Shown in pieces: positions 1-6,560 of a stretch of DNA of 7,974 nt; positions within the stretch are counted from its first letter, which is position 1, and every line of letters starts with the position of its first letter. The notes beneath the pieces were generated by a model. It worked only from the letters and a program-made list of their open reading frames with translations. It ran no database searches and was not told the DNA's origin. Origin of the DNA: an uncultured Collinsella sp. GTDB lineage: Bacteria; Actinomycetota; Coriobacteriia; Coriobacteriales; Coriobacteriaceae. A program made the translations under genes and the position numbers. Where the stretch lies: assembly GCA_900549455.1 (NCBI GenBank), contig UROM01000081.1:1-7974 (forward strand). The letters run 5' to 3'.

Positions 1-47
1 GAGATGCTCAGGAGTCTCGTGGGCTCGGAGATGTGTATAAGAGACAG
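1..47 (+). other. Illumina Nextera adapter (non-genomic)
   Basis: Positions 14-47 match the 34-base Nextera Read 2 transposase adapter, ending in the mosaic end ATGTGTATAAGAGACAG at 31-47. Positions 1-5 (GAGAT) match the end of the P7 primer. The eight bases between, GCTCAGGA at 6-13, sit where the i7 index belongs and, from memory, equal the primer sequence of index N704. The order P7 tail, index, adapter, insert is exactly that of a Nextera library molecule, so this is untrimmed library sequence rather than organism DNA. Genomic sequence starts at about 48. Translating the adapter gives the false peptides (M/V)YKRQ forward and CLLYTSPSPRDS in reverse, both well-known contaminants of protein databases. 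Confidence 0.98.
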
Positions 48-629
48 GCCCTCGGCAGCCTTATGCTGCCCGAAATCTCCGAGCACGGCGTCAAGGTCAT
101 GAGCTCTAACCTGCTGCTCCAAAACGAAACCGACCCCGTCCTCTGGCGCGGTCCGGTTATCGCGGGTGCCATCAGGCAGTTCTGGAGCGAAACCTCATGG
201 GGCCCCATCGACTACCTGCTGGTCGACATGCCTCCGGGAACGGGCGACGTCGCCCTCACCGTCTTCCAGTCGCTGCCCGTCGATGGCATCGTCATCGTCA
301 CGAGCCCGCAGGATCTGGTCTCGATGATCGTCGCCAAGGCGGTCAACATGGCCGAGAAGATGAACGTTCCCATTCTGGGAATCGTTGAAAACATGAGCTA
401 TATCGAGTGCCCCGATTGCGGCAAAAAGATCGAAGTCTTTGGCAAGAGCAAGCTCCCCGAGGTCGCCGAGCGTTACAACCTCGAGATCCTAGGGCAGCTT
501 CCCATCAATCCGGCACTCGCCGAGGCTTGCGATAAGGGCGAGGTTGAGACCGCACTGCCCGCACGTATGCTGCCCCAGGCCGTCTCTGCCGTCGAGGCCA
601 TTGCCCCGCACGAGACCGTCGAGGCCTAA
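48..629 (+). CDS. mrp: Mrp/NBP35 (ApbC-like) Fe-S carrier P-loop ATPase, 5'-truncated
   Basis: This is the C-terminal 193 residues of a SIMIBI-class P-loop ATPase of the Mrp/NBP35/ApbC family, cytosolic proteins that bind a [4Fe-4S] cluster and pass it to apo-proteins. Visible family marks, numbered within the fragment, are GPVIAGAIRQF (35-45), the Walker B-like stretch LLVDMPPGTGD (57-67), VTSPQDL (84-90) and ENMSYIECPDCG (114-125), whose CxxC (C121, C124) bridges the cluster in the dimer. The Walker A motif GKGGVGKS and any N-terminal MIP18-like domain are missing because the contig begins here. The reading frame runs open into the adapter, but the residues before A1 (codon 48-50) are adapter-encoded. 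The stop TAA at 627-629 directly abuts the next gene, suggesting co-transcription. Full family members are usually about 270-370 residues. Confidence 0.93.
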   Translation, partial: ALGSLMLPEISEHGVKVMSSNLLLQNETDPVLWRGPVIAGAIRQFWSETSWGPIDYLLVDMPPGTGDVALTVFQSLPVDGIVIVTSPQDLVSMIVAKAVNMAEKMNVPILGIVENMSYIECPDCGKKIEVFGKSKLPEVAERYNLEILGQLPINPALAEACDKGEVETALPARMLPQAVSAVEAIAPHETVEA

Positions 630-1901
630 GTGAACACAAACGCCTCCTATGACGTCTTGGTGATCGGCGGCGGGGCCTCGGGTCTCGCCGCCGCCATTAC
701 GGCCGCACGCGCAGGCAAAAGCGTCTGCATCGTTGAGCGCGATGTTGCCTGCGGCCTTAAACTCCTTGCGACCGGCAACGGCCGCTGCAACCTTTCCAAC
801 GAATCAATTGATTTCCAGCGGTACAACCACCCCGCATTCGTCGAATCCGTCATGGGTCCCCAGCCCGAGCAAGAGCTCGGCAGCTTCTTCTCCTCGCTGG
901 GCATCATGACGACCTCCGAGGAGGGCCGGCTGTATCCGCGCTCCCTTCGTGCCGAATCGGTGCGCGATACGCTTCTCAACGCTTGCAATCACCTGGATAT
1001 CACCTTGATCTGTGGAGCAAACGTTGCCTCGGCATTCAAAGCCCCCGAGGGCTGGACACTCCAAATAGACCGTCCTGCGCGAACACTCAAGGCAAAAAAG
1101 CACGACGACCGAAAATCGGAACTCCGCTCGCTTCGGAAGGCGCTTGCCGACACCCCTCGCAAGAACGAGACGCTGCAGGCAAAGGCCGTAATTATCGCTA
1201 CGGGCGGCAGCCCCGCCGACATCGCGAAGACGTTCAATCTTTCCCTCACACCGCAGCGCCCCGTCCTCTGCCCCGTGTCGGCATCGGTCTTCGGCGACCA
1301 GGCTGCGCTCAAGACGCTGGATGGTCTGCGCGTCCGCGCCCGTTTGACGCTCACCCGCAATCACGAGGAACTCTGGCGCGAAGACGGCGAAGTGCTCTTC
1401 CGAACCTTTGGTATCTCGGGCGTTGCCGCCTTTAACCTCTCCCGTCGCGTCCAGCGCGGCGACACGATTCTGCTCGACGTTTTCCCCGACCTCTCCAAAG
1501 ACGAGTTGCTCGATATGCTCAACCAGCGAGTTGAGTTGCTCGGCGGCTTTTCACCCCGCGACCCCCGCTGGCTCGACGGCATGCTCGCCCCGCAGTTCTC
1601 TCGCGTTGTCTGCACCGCATTCGAACAGTGCCACCCCGGGTCGCACGACGTCATCCACCTGGTCTCAATCCTCAAGCACTTTAAGCTGCTCGTCGAGGGA
1701 ACGACAGAGGAGCGTTCGGCCCAGGTCACGCGCGGCGGCGTGCCCATCGAGAGCGTCTCAGCTCCCAACCTCTGCGTGAGCAACGCGGCAGACGCCCCAC
1801 TTTACATCTGTGGCGAGGCGCTCGACATCGATGCCGATTGCGGCGGCTTCAACCTTGCATGGGCTTGGATCTCGGGTATTCGCGCTGCAAGCAGCCTATA
1901 G
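630..1901 (+). CDS. BaiN/HI0933-family FAD-dependent oxidoreductase
   Basis: A 423-residue cytosolic flavoprotein of the HI0933/YhiN/BaiN type (TIGR00275-like). The N-terminal dinucleotide-binding fold is clear: VLVIGGGASGLAAA with GGGASG at 13-18, an acidic residue closing strand 2 (E36 in IVER), then the family signature ATGNGRCNLSN (47-57). Further marks are ATGG (190-193), GEVLFRTFGISGVAAFNLSR (253-272), the Q-V-T-R-G-G-V segment (365-371) and the C-terminal FAD-contacting CGEALDIDADCGGFNLAWAW (394-413). Most members have no proven substrate; some Clostridium BaiN proteins reduce bile-acid intermediates, which should not be assumed here. The GTG start at 630 immediately follows the mrp stop, with a weak GAGG at 621-624. 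A start further in would cut the first Rossmann strand, so GTG 630 is preferred. Oddities are a charged insertion at about 154-186 and a shortened stretch after ATGG (see findings). Confidence 0.9.
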   Translation: MNTNASYDVLVIGGGASGLAAAITAARAGKSVCIVERDVACGLKLLATGNGRCNLSNESIDFQRYNHPAFVESVMGPQPEQELGSFFSSLGIMTTSEEGRLYPRSLRAESVRDTLLNACNHLDITLICGANVASAFKAPEGWTLQIDRPARTLKAKKHDDRKSELRSLRKALADTPRKNETLQAKAVIIATGGSPADIAKTFNLSLTPQRPVLCPVSASVFGDQAALKTLDGLRVRARLTLTRNHEELWREDGEVLFRTFGISGVAAFNLSRRVQRGDTILLDVFPDLSKDELLDMLNQRVELLGGFSPRDPRWLDGMLAPQFSRVVCTAFEQCHPGSHDVIHLVSILKHFKLLVEGTTEERSAQVTRGGVPIESVSAPNLCVSNAADAPLYICGEALDIDADCGGFNLAWAWISGIRAASSL

Positions 1902-1911
1902 CCGCGCAGTC

Positions 1912-1917
1912 TATAAT
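1912..1917 (+). promoter_or_regulatory. Possible -10 box (TATAAT)
   Basis: A perfect TATAAT hexamer lies 10 bases after the stop of the upstream flavoprotein gene and 64 bases before the ATG at 1981. At the usual 16-19 base spacing I see no convincing -35 (the region around 1888-1895 reads AAGCAGC-like). Support for a real promoter is therefore only the -10 hexamer and its intergenic location. Confidence 0.35.
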
Positions 1918-1930
1918 CAAAACGCATTCG

Positions 1931-1961
1931 GGCCGTCTGGGACACCGGGCGGCCTCTTTCT
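1931..1961 (+). terminator. Stem-loop with pyrimidine/T-rich tail (terminator or leader attenuator)
   Basis: GGCCGTCTGG (1931-1940) pairs with CCGGGCGGCC (1945-1954) across a GACA tetraloop. All ten positions pair, two of them as G-U wobbles. The tail TCTTTCTT (1955-1962) follows at once. This has the form of a Rho-independent terminator for the mrp/flavoprotein unit, although the T tract is broken by C. The hairpin lies downstream of the TATAAT at 1912 and only 6 bases before the AAAGGAG of the next gene, so it could also act in that gene's 5' leader. Confidence 0.65.
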
Positions 1962-1967
1962 TGCATC

Positions 1968-1974
1968 AAAGGAG
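1968..1974 (+). promoter_or_regulatory. Ribosome binding site that sets the start at 1981
   Basis: AAAGGAG lies 6 bases before ATG 1981. It decides between this start and a longer open frame beginning at 1810 inside the previous gene. The upstream extension reads through the previous gene's tail and the hairpin in another frame and has no comparable Shine-Dalgarno sequence. Confidence 0.85.
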
Positions 1975-1980
1975 ACCTCG

Positions 1981-3621
1981 ATGATCGAAATCACCCAAGT
2001 CCACGCGTCACTCGATGAGGCCGGCGACGAAACCGCCTGCCTTGCTATTGGCAGACGCGCCGTCAAACGAGCCCTGCGATGCGAGGATTCCCAGATTAAA
2101 GCCATTGAGCTCCATCGCAAGTCAATCGACGCCCGTAAAAAGCGAGATGTCCATTTTATTTTGAGCTTTCGAGTTGAGCTGACAAGCTCCCGACTCGAGC
2201 AGGAGGTGGTCGACCGCGTCGCCGAGCGCAACCGCTCGCGCATCCGCATGGTAGACGGCGAGGCTCCTTCATTCCCCAACCCCGTCCCGAATGCACCCAA
2301 GGAGCGCCCCGTCGTTGTCGGCGCCGGTTGCGCCGGTCTCTTCGCCGCCCTGACCCTTGCCGAAGCGGGCCTTAAACCCCTGCTCATCGAGCGCGGCGAC
2401 CCTGCACTTCGCCGCTCGGAAGCGATTGATCTCTTTCTTAAGGAGCGTATCCTCGACCCCGAAAGCAATATCCAATTTGGCCTGGGCGGCGCGGGGACCT
2501 TCTCGGACGGCAAGCTCAACACGGGAACCAAGAATCCCGCCCATCGACTGATTCTCGAGACCTTCGTCGAAGCGGGCTCACCTCGCGACATCCTGTGGGA
2601 CGCCAAGCCGCACATTGGCTCCGACATCCTCCCCACCGTCGTCACCAACATTTCCCAGCGCATCGAGCAGCTCGGTGGAACCGTCCGCTATCGAACAAAG
2701 CTCGTCAATATTCGAACCGATGAATCTGGCGCCATCACCGGCGTCGATGTCCAAACGCCCCAAGAAACCGCAAGCAAGACAATCGCCACAAAGCACCTCA
2801 TTCTCGCCTGCGGCCATTCCGCCCGCGACGTTTTCGATCTTCTCAAAGAACATAACGTTGCCCTCGCGCTAAAGACCTTTGCCATGGGTGTGCGCATCGA
2901 GCATCCACAGTGCGACATCGACCGTGCCCAATATGGCCCCTCGGCGGGGCACCCGGCACTCGGAGCAGCCCCCTACAAGCTTGTCGCTCATCTCCCCAAC
3001 GGCCGCAGCGTGTTCTCGTTTTGTATGTGCCCCGGCGGACAGGTTGTCGCGGCTTCTTCCGAGCAGGGCCATCTGTGCGTCAACGGTGCCAGCCTCAATG
3101 CCCGCGACGGGCGCAACGCAAATGCCGCCCTACTCGTTAACGTCACACCTGACGACCTTCCCGGCGATGATCCGCTCGCGGGCATTGAGCTCCAGCGCGC
3201 CTGCGAGCGAGCCGCCTATCGCCTTGGCGGTTCCAATTGGAGCGCACCGGCACAGCTCGTCGGCGATTTCCTTGCTAGACGCGCCAGCACGGCACCCGGT
3301 AAGGTAAAACCAACCTATCCACTTGGCGTGACCTGGACGGCGATCGACGATGCCCTCCCGCAGCATATCGTCGAATCGCTTCGTTTGGGAATCCCCCTGC
3401 TCGGTAAGAAACTGCGTGGCTATGACCGCCCCGATGCGGTCCTCACTGGCGTGGAGACGCGTTCGAGCTCCCCGGTCACCGTCACCCGCGATCGAACATG
3501 CCACGCCGTGTCGACTCCGGGCCTTTACCCTTGCGGCGAGGGCGCCGGATATGCCGGCGGCATCATGAGTGCCGCCACCGACGGCATCCGTTGCGCTGAG
3601 GCGCTGATAGCAGACCTCTAG
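1981..3621 (+). CDS. COG2509-type FAD-dependent dehydrogenase (uncharacterised)
   Basis: A 546-residue predicted cytosolic flavoprotein. Residues 1-105 form a small alpha/beta N-terminal domain typical of COG2509 proteins (basic centre KAIELHRKSIDARKKRDVHF, 40-59), with no recognised function. A Rossmann FAD fold follows: VVVGAGCAGLFAAL with GAGCAG at 114-119 and the ribose-binding E137 in LLIERGD. Other family-like stretches are GLGGAGTFSDGKLNTGTKN (168-186), LACGHSARD (275-283), FCMCPGGQV (347-355) and the C-terminal CGEGAGYAGGIMSAATDGI (518-536), which closes over the flavin. The substrate is unknown. Two cysteines in FCMC (348, 350) lie near the predicted active region but no role can be assigned. 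No signal peptide or membrane segment is seen. The gene follows mrp and the BaiN-like gene on the same strand and may be read with them or from its own promoter. Family confidence is high, function low. Confidence 0.9.
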   Translation: MIEITQVHASLDEAGDETACLAIGRRAVKRALRCEDSQIKAIELHRKSIDARKKRDVHFILSFRVELTSSRLEQEVVDRVAERNRSRIRMVDGEAPSFPNPVPNAPKERPVVVGAGCAGLFAALTLAEAGLKPLLIERGDPALRRSEAIDLFLKERILDPESNIQFGLGGAGTFSDGKLNTGTKNPAHRLILETFVEAGSPRDILWDAKPHIGSDILPTVVTNISQRIEQLGGTVRYRTKLVNIRTDESGAITGVDVQTPQETASKTIATKHLILACGHSARDVFDLLKEHNVALALKTFAMGVRIEHPQCDIDRAQYGPSAGHPALGAAPYKLVAHLPNGRSVFSFCMCPGGQVVAASSEQGHLCVNGASLNARDGRNANAALLVNVTPDDLPGDDPLAGIELQRACERAAYRLGGSNWSAPAQLVGDFLARRASTAPGKVKPTYPLGVTWTAIDDALPQHIVESLRLGIPLLGKKLRGYDRPDAVLTGVETRSSSPVTVTRDRTCHAVSTPGLYPCGEGAGYAGGIMSAATDGIRCAEALIADL

Positions 3622-3623
3622 TG

Positions 3624-3683
3624 CACGGACTCCCGTGTCCAAACGACACAGGCCCCGAACTCCACAGGGAACTCTGGGCCTGT
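3624..3683. terminator. Convergent-gene hairpins (possible bidirectional terminator)
   Basis: The short region between two converging genes holds two hairpins. A small one is CACGG (3624-3628) with CCGTG (3633-3637) across ACTC. A larger one is ACAGGCCC (3648-3655) with GGGCCTGT (3676-3683), an 8-bp stem whose 20-base interior can pair further in part. Neither side has a clean T tract, but placement between convergent stops (3621 on plus, 3687 on minus) and symmetry suggest it can end transcription from both sides. Confidence 0.55.
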
Positions 3684-3686
3684 TCG

Positions 3687-5927
3687 CTACTTCCCGAATC
3701 GTGCACCCTGACGTTTTCTGCCCGAAGCAAAGGTAGAGCCCTTGCGAGCCTGCGAACGCAAACGCTCGATCGTTTCGTCCTCAGATGCGCCCTCAAGCAT
3801 CGCCCGAATCTGAACGACGGCATCGCGCAGACGTGCCGCCTCCTCAAAGTCCATGGCGGCGGAAGCGTTACGCATGTCCTCCTCCATGGTCTCGACAATC
3901 CGCACGAGCTCGTCATGCGGTAACCCTTCCAGCTGCTCGGCAAGCGTCTGCTCGGGTGCCACCGTCTCCGGCGCGGCGCCCTCGCCGTTTTCGTCGGGTG
4001 TATAGAACGCACCGTGACCCAGCGAATCGCCTCTCGAGCGCCCCTTCGAGCCCACGGTCTTTTCGGCCTCGGCAATAAAGTTCGAAATGTCGTTAATGGC
4101 CTTGCGAACCGTCTTGGGAACAATGCCATGCTCTTTGTTATATGCCATCTGAATTTCGCGACGGCGCCGCGTCTCCTCGATGGCTTCTTTCATCGAATCG
4201 GTCACAACGTCTGCATACATGATGACCTCGCCGTCGGCATTACGGGCCGCACGGCCAATCGTCTGAATCAGCGAACGACGGTTGCGCAAGAAGCCTTCCT
4301 TGTCAGCGTCGAGAATTGCCACCAGTGAGACCTCGGGAAGGTCTAGACCCTCGCGGAGCAGGTTGATGCCAACGAGAACATCAATCTTTCCCTCACGCAG
4401 CGTTCGCAGGATCTCGACACGGTCCATCGTCGCTGTATCGGAGTGCATGTAGTTGACCTTAATGCCGGCATCAAGCAGATGGTCGGTCAGGTCCTCGGCC
4501 ATGCGTTTGGTGAGCGTGGTCACCAACACGCGCTCCTTGCGGGCCACACGCTCGCGAATCTCATCCTCGAGATCATCGATCTGGCCTCGAACCGGACGCA
4601 CGTCAATTTTGGGGTCGAGTAGACCGGTCGGTCGAATGATCTGCTCCACATCGTTTTGACTCACCCGCAGCTCATAGTCGCCCGGCGTGGCCGAAACGTA
4701 GATGAACTGGGGGATCCTCGCCTCAAATTCATCAAATCGGAGCGGACGGTTATCGAGTGCCGAAGGCAGACGAAAACCATGCTCCACCAGCGTCACCTTA
4801 CGCGAACGGTCGCCTTCGTGCATGCCGCGGATCTGCGGCACCGTTACATGGCTCTCGTCGATAATGCAGAGCATGTCCTTAGGGAAGTAATCGATCAGGG
4901 TAAACGGCGGCTCGCCCGGTTTTCGACCGTCCAGATGACGCGAGTAGTTCTCGATACCGTTACAAAAACCCATGGTCTCGAGCATCTCGAGATCATAGTC
5001 GGTGCGCTGCTGCAGACGCTGTGCCTCGAGCAGCTTATCGGTCGCCTTGAGCTCGGCCACACGCTTCTCACACTCTTCACTGATTGATTTCAGAGCCGCT
5101 TTGACCTTAGGCTTCTCAGTCACGTAGTGCGAGGCCGGCCACACGGGAATGGCCTCGTACTCACGCAGCATCTCACCGGTGACCTCGTCGATCTCGGCAA
5201 TCAGCTCAACCTCGTCGCCAAAGAACTCAAACCGCAACGGATGCTCGGCATAGGGCGGATACACGTCGACGACATCGCCGCGCACGCGGAAGGTGCCACG
5301 TGCCAAATCATAGTCATTGCGATCGTACTGGATATCGATAAGTGCATGGATAAAGTCATCGCGCTCGAGCGGTACCTTCTTGTCGACGTTCGGTGCCAGC
5401 CCCGCATAGTCCTCGGGAGAGCCAATGCCATAGATACACGAGACCGATGCGACGACGATCACATCGCGTCGAGATAGCAGCGATGCGGTCGCCTGATGTC
5501 GCAGCATTTCGACCTCTTCGTTAATCGAGGAATCCTTCTCGATATACGTATCGCTTTGCGGCACATATGCTTCGGGTTGATAGTAATCGTAGTACGACAC
5601 AAAATAGACCACGGCGTTGTCAGGGAAGAATTCCTTGAGCTCGCTCGCGAGCTGAGCGGCAAGCGTTTTATTGGGAGCCATGACAAGCGTCGGCTTACCC
5701 AGGGCCTCAATAGTTTTAGCCATCGTAAAGGTCTTGCCCGAACCAGTCACGCCCAGCAAAACCTGATAGCGATCTCCATCCCTCACGCCCTGTACAAGCG
5801 ACTCAATGGCCTTGGGCTGGGAACCAGCGGGCTCGTATGGGGACACGACCTTAAACGGCACCTCAGAGCCCTCAACGCCAAAACGTTTGAGCTCCCCTCC
5901 AACACGCTCAACTTCAAATTCCGCCAT
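3687..5927 (-). CDS. uvrB: UvrABC system protein B (excision nuclease helicase subunit)
   Basis: UvrB, 746 residues, is the DNA-damage-verifying ATPase of bacterial nucleotide excision repair. It is loaded by UvrA, clamps the damaged strand and recruits UvrC. Walker A GVTGSGKT is at 59-66. The damage-gripping beta-hairpin is at about 108-132 (FVSYYDYYQPEAYVPQSDTY). Walker B LCIIDESH is at 353-360, VSATPG at 411-416, and motif VI QTIGRAARN at 555-563. The C-terminal UVR coiled-coil motif that contacts UvrC is at about 672-711. The ATG at 5925-5927 follows AGGAG on the minus strand (plus 5933-5937) at 5-base spacing. An in-frame ATG 10 codons upstream (5955-5957) lacks such a site, and MAEFEVERVG looks like the true N terminus. 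The protein is longer than E. coli UvrB (673) mainly through an acidic linker at about 630-670 and a basic tail at 722-746. It is third in the coaE unit. Confidence 0.98.
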   Translation of the reverse strand: MAEFEVERVGGELKRFGVEGSEVPFKVVSPYEPAGSQPKAIESLVQGVRDGDRYQVLLGVTGSGKTFTMAKTIEALGKPTLVMAPNKTLAAQLASELKEFFPDNAVVYFVSYYDYYQPEAYVPQSDTYIEKDSSINEEVEMLRHQATASLLSRRDVIVVASVSCIYGIGSPEDYAGLAPNVDKKVPLERDDFIHALIDIQYDRNDYDLARGTFRVRGDVVDVYPPYAEHPLRFEFFGDEVELIAEIDEVTGEMLREYEAIPVWPASHYVTEKPKVKAALKSISEECEKRVAELKATDKLLEAQRLQQRTDYDLEMLETMGFCNGIENYSRHLDGRKPGEPPFTLIDYFPKDMLCIIDESHVTVPQIRGMHEGDRSRKVTLVEHGFRLPSALDNRPLRFDEFEARIPQFIYVSATPGDYELRVSQNDVEQIIRPTGLLDPKIDVRPVRGQIDDLEDEIRERVARKERVLVTTLTKRMAEDLTDHLLDAGIKVNYMHSDTATMDRVEILRTLREGKIDVLVGINLLREGLDLPEVSLVAILDADKEGFLRNRRSLIQTIGRAARNADGEVIMYADVVTDSMKEAIEETRRRREIQMAYNKEHGIVPKTVRKAINDISNFIAEAEKTVGSKGRSRGDSLGHGAFYTPDENGEGAAPETVAPEQTLAEQLEGLPHDELVRIVETMEEDMRNASAAMDFEEAARLRDAVVQIRAMLEGASEDETIERLRSQARKGSTFASGRKRQGARFGK

Positions 5928-5932
5928 TGATA

Positions 5933-5937
5933 CTCCT
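5933..5937 (-). promoter_or_regulatory. uvrB ribosome binding site
   Basis: AGGAG on the minus strand, 5 bases before ATG 5925-5927, chooses the MAEFEVERVG start over the in-frame upstream ATG at 5955-5957. Confidence 0.8.
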
Positions 5938-5978
5938 AACTCATATATCTGCAGCATACGCAGGCGGCAGGCCTAGTC

Positions 5979-6560
5979 CTATACGAACCGATCGGGATAG
6001 AGGGTCTTGTAGCGAACCCAGGCATTATTGACACGAATCAGATACGCCTGCGTCTCGGGAAAGGTGATTGCATTATGAAGCGACGTGCTCTGCTGCGCCC
6101 ATCCGTCGACATTGCCCATGCCGGCGTTATAGGCGGCAATGGCACTGTCAGTCGACCCGTTAAAATACGTTAGAAGATACGAAAGATACGTACAGCCAAA
6201 CTCAATGTTCGTAGCGGGATCGTTAAGGTTGTCGGCTGAATACTCACTACCATCGACAAGACCCTTGGCAATCATATCCTGGGCAGTCTCGGGCATCAGC
6301 TGCATCAACCCCCGAGCGCCCTGATTCGACTCAGCCTCGGGATCCCAATTCGATTCCGACTTTATGACAGCACACACCAGATACGGATCAAGATTGTGCG
6401 AAATGCTCGATTGCTTTACGTACGCCTCGTAGTCAATCGGATACAAAGGCTTAAAGAAGGCGGCAGGGGCATACGAGTAGACGAGCGAAATAAGGCCGAA
6501 AACAAACATAACGGCAAGTGGCGCCACGCGATACCAAGTAAAGAAACGTGTCTTAGACAT
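5979..6560 (-). CDS. Membrane-anchored SLT-family lytic transglycosylase
   Basis: A 193-residue protein with an uncleaved signal-anchor-like segment at about 12-30 (VAPLAVMFVFGLISLVYSY) after a short basic N terminus, followed by an extracytoplasmic SLT (Slt70-like, GH23) domain at about 52-185. Catalytic motif I has the general acid E69 in IKSESNWDPEAES (66-78), followed by GARGLMQLMPETA (81-93) and AAYNAGMGNV (142-151), the three hallmark SLT motifs in order. Such enzymes cleave the MurNAc-GlcNAc bond of peptidoglycan, forming 1,6-anhydroMurNAc. No LysM or other wall-binding domain is present, so it is a minimal form. The start ATG lies inside the end of coaE (8-base overlap) behind AAGGAGG, implying coupled translation, and uvrB follows after 51 bases. 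A phage endolysin is unlikely given the anchor and the housekeeping context. Confidence 0.93.
   Translation of the reverse strand: MSKTRFFTWYRVAPLAVMFVFGLISLVYSYAPAAFFKPLYPIDYEAYVKQSSISHNLDPYLVCAVIKSESNWDPEAESNQGARGLMQLMPETAQDMIAKGLVDGSEYSADNLNDPATNIEFGCTYLSYLLTYFNGSTDSAIAAYNAGMGNVDGWAQQSTSLHNAITFPETQAYLIRVNNAWVRYKTLYPDRFV

Noticed and set aside
8..208. Minus-strand open frame ending in CLLYTSPSPRDS and plus-strand start at 33
   Set aside because: The tail and the start codon come from the adapter; the rest of the minus frame is antisense to mrp.
804..1364. Long minus-strand open frame (186 codons) opposite the BaiN-like gene
   Set aside because: Typical antisense shadow in GC-rich coding DNA, with no recognisable domain and weaker coding character than the plus-strand gene.
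1810..1980. Upstream extension of the COG2509 gene to position 1810
   Set aside because: It overlaps the previous gene's end in another frame, reads through a hairpin, and lacks a ribosome site; ATG 1981 has a good one.
1917..2663. Minus-strand open frame of 248 codons opposite the COG2509 gene
   Set aside because: R/S-rich antisense shadow of a clearly recognised gene.
3563..4129. Minus-strand open frame spanning the convergent region and uvrB C terminus
   Set aside because: R/P-rich alternate frame overlapping uvrB, which is certain.
5979..6560. Phage endolysin or mobile-element origin for the transglycosylase
   Set aside because: It has a membrane anchor, overlaps coaE and has no phage genes or repeats nearby.
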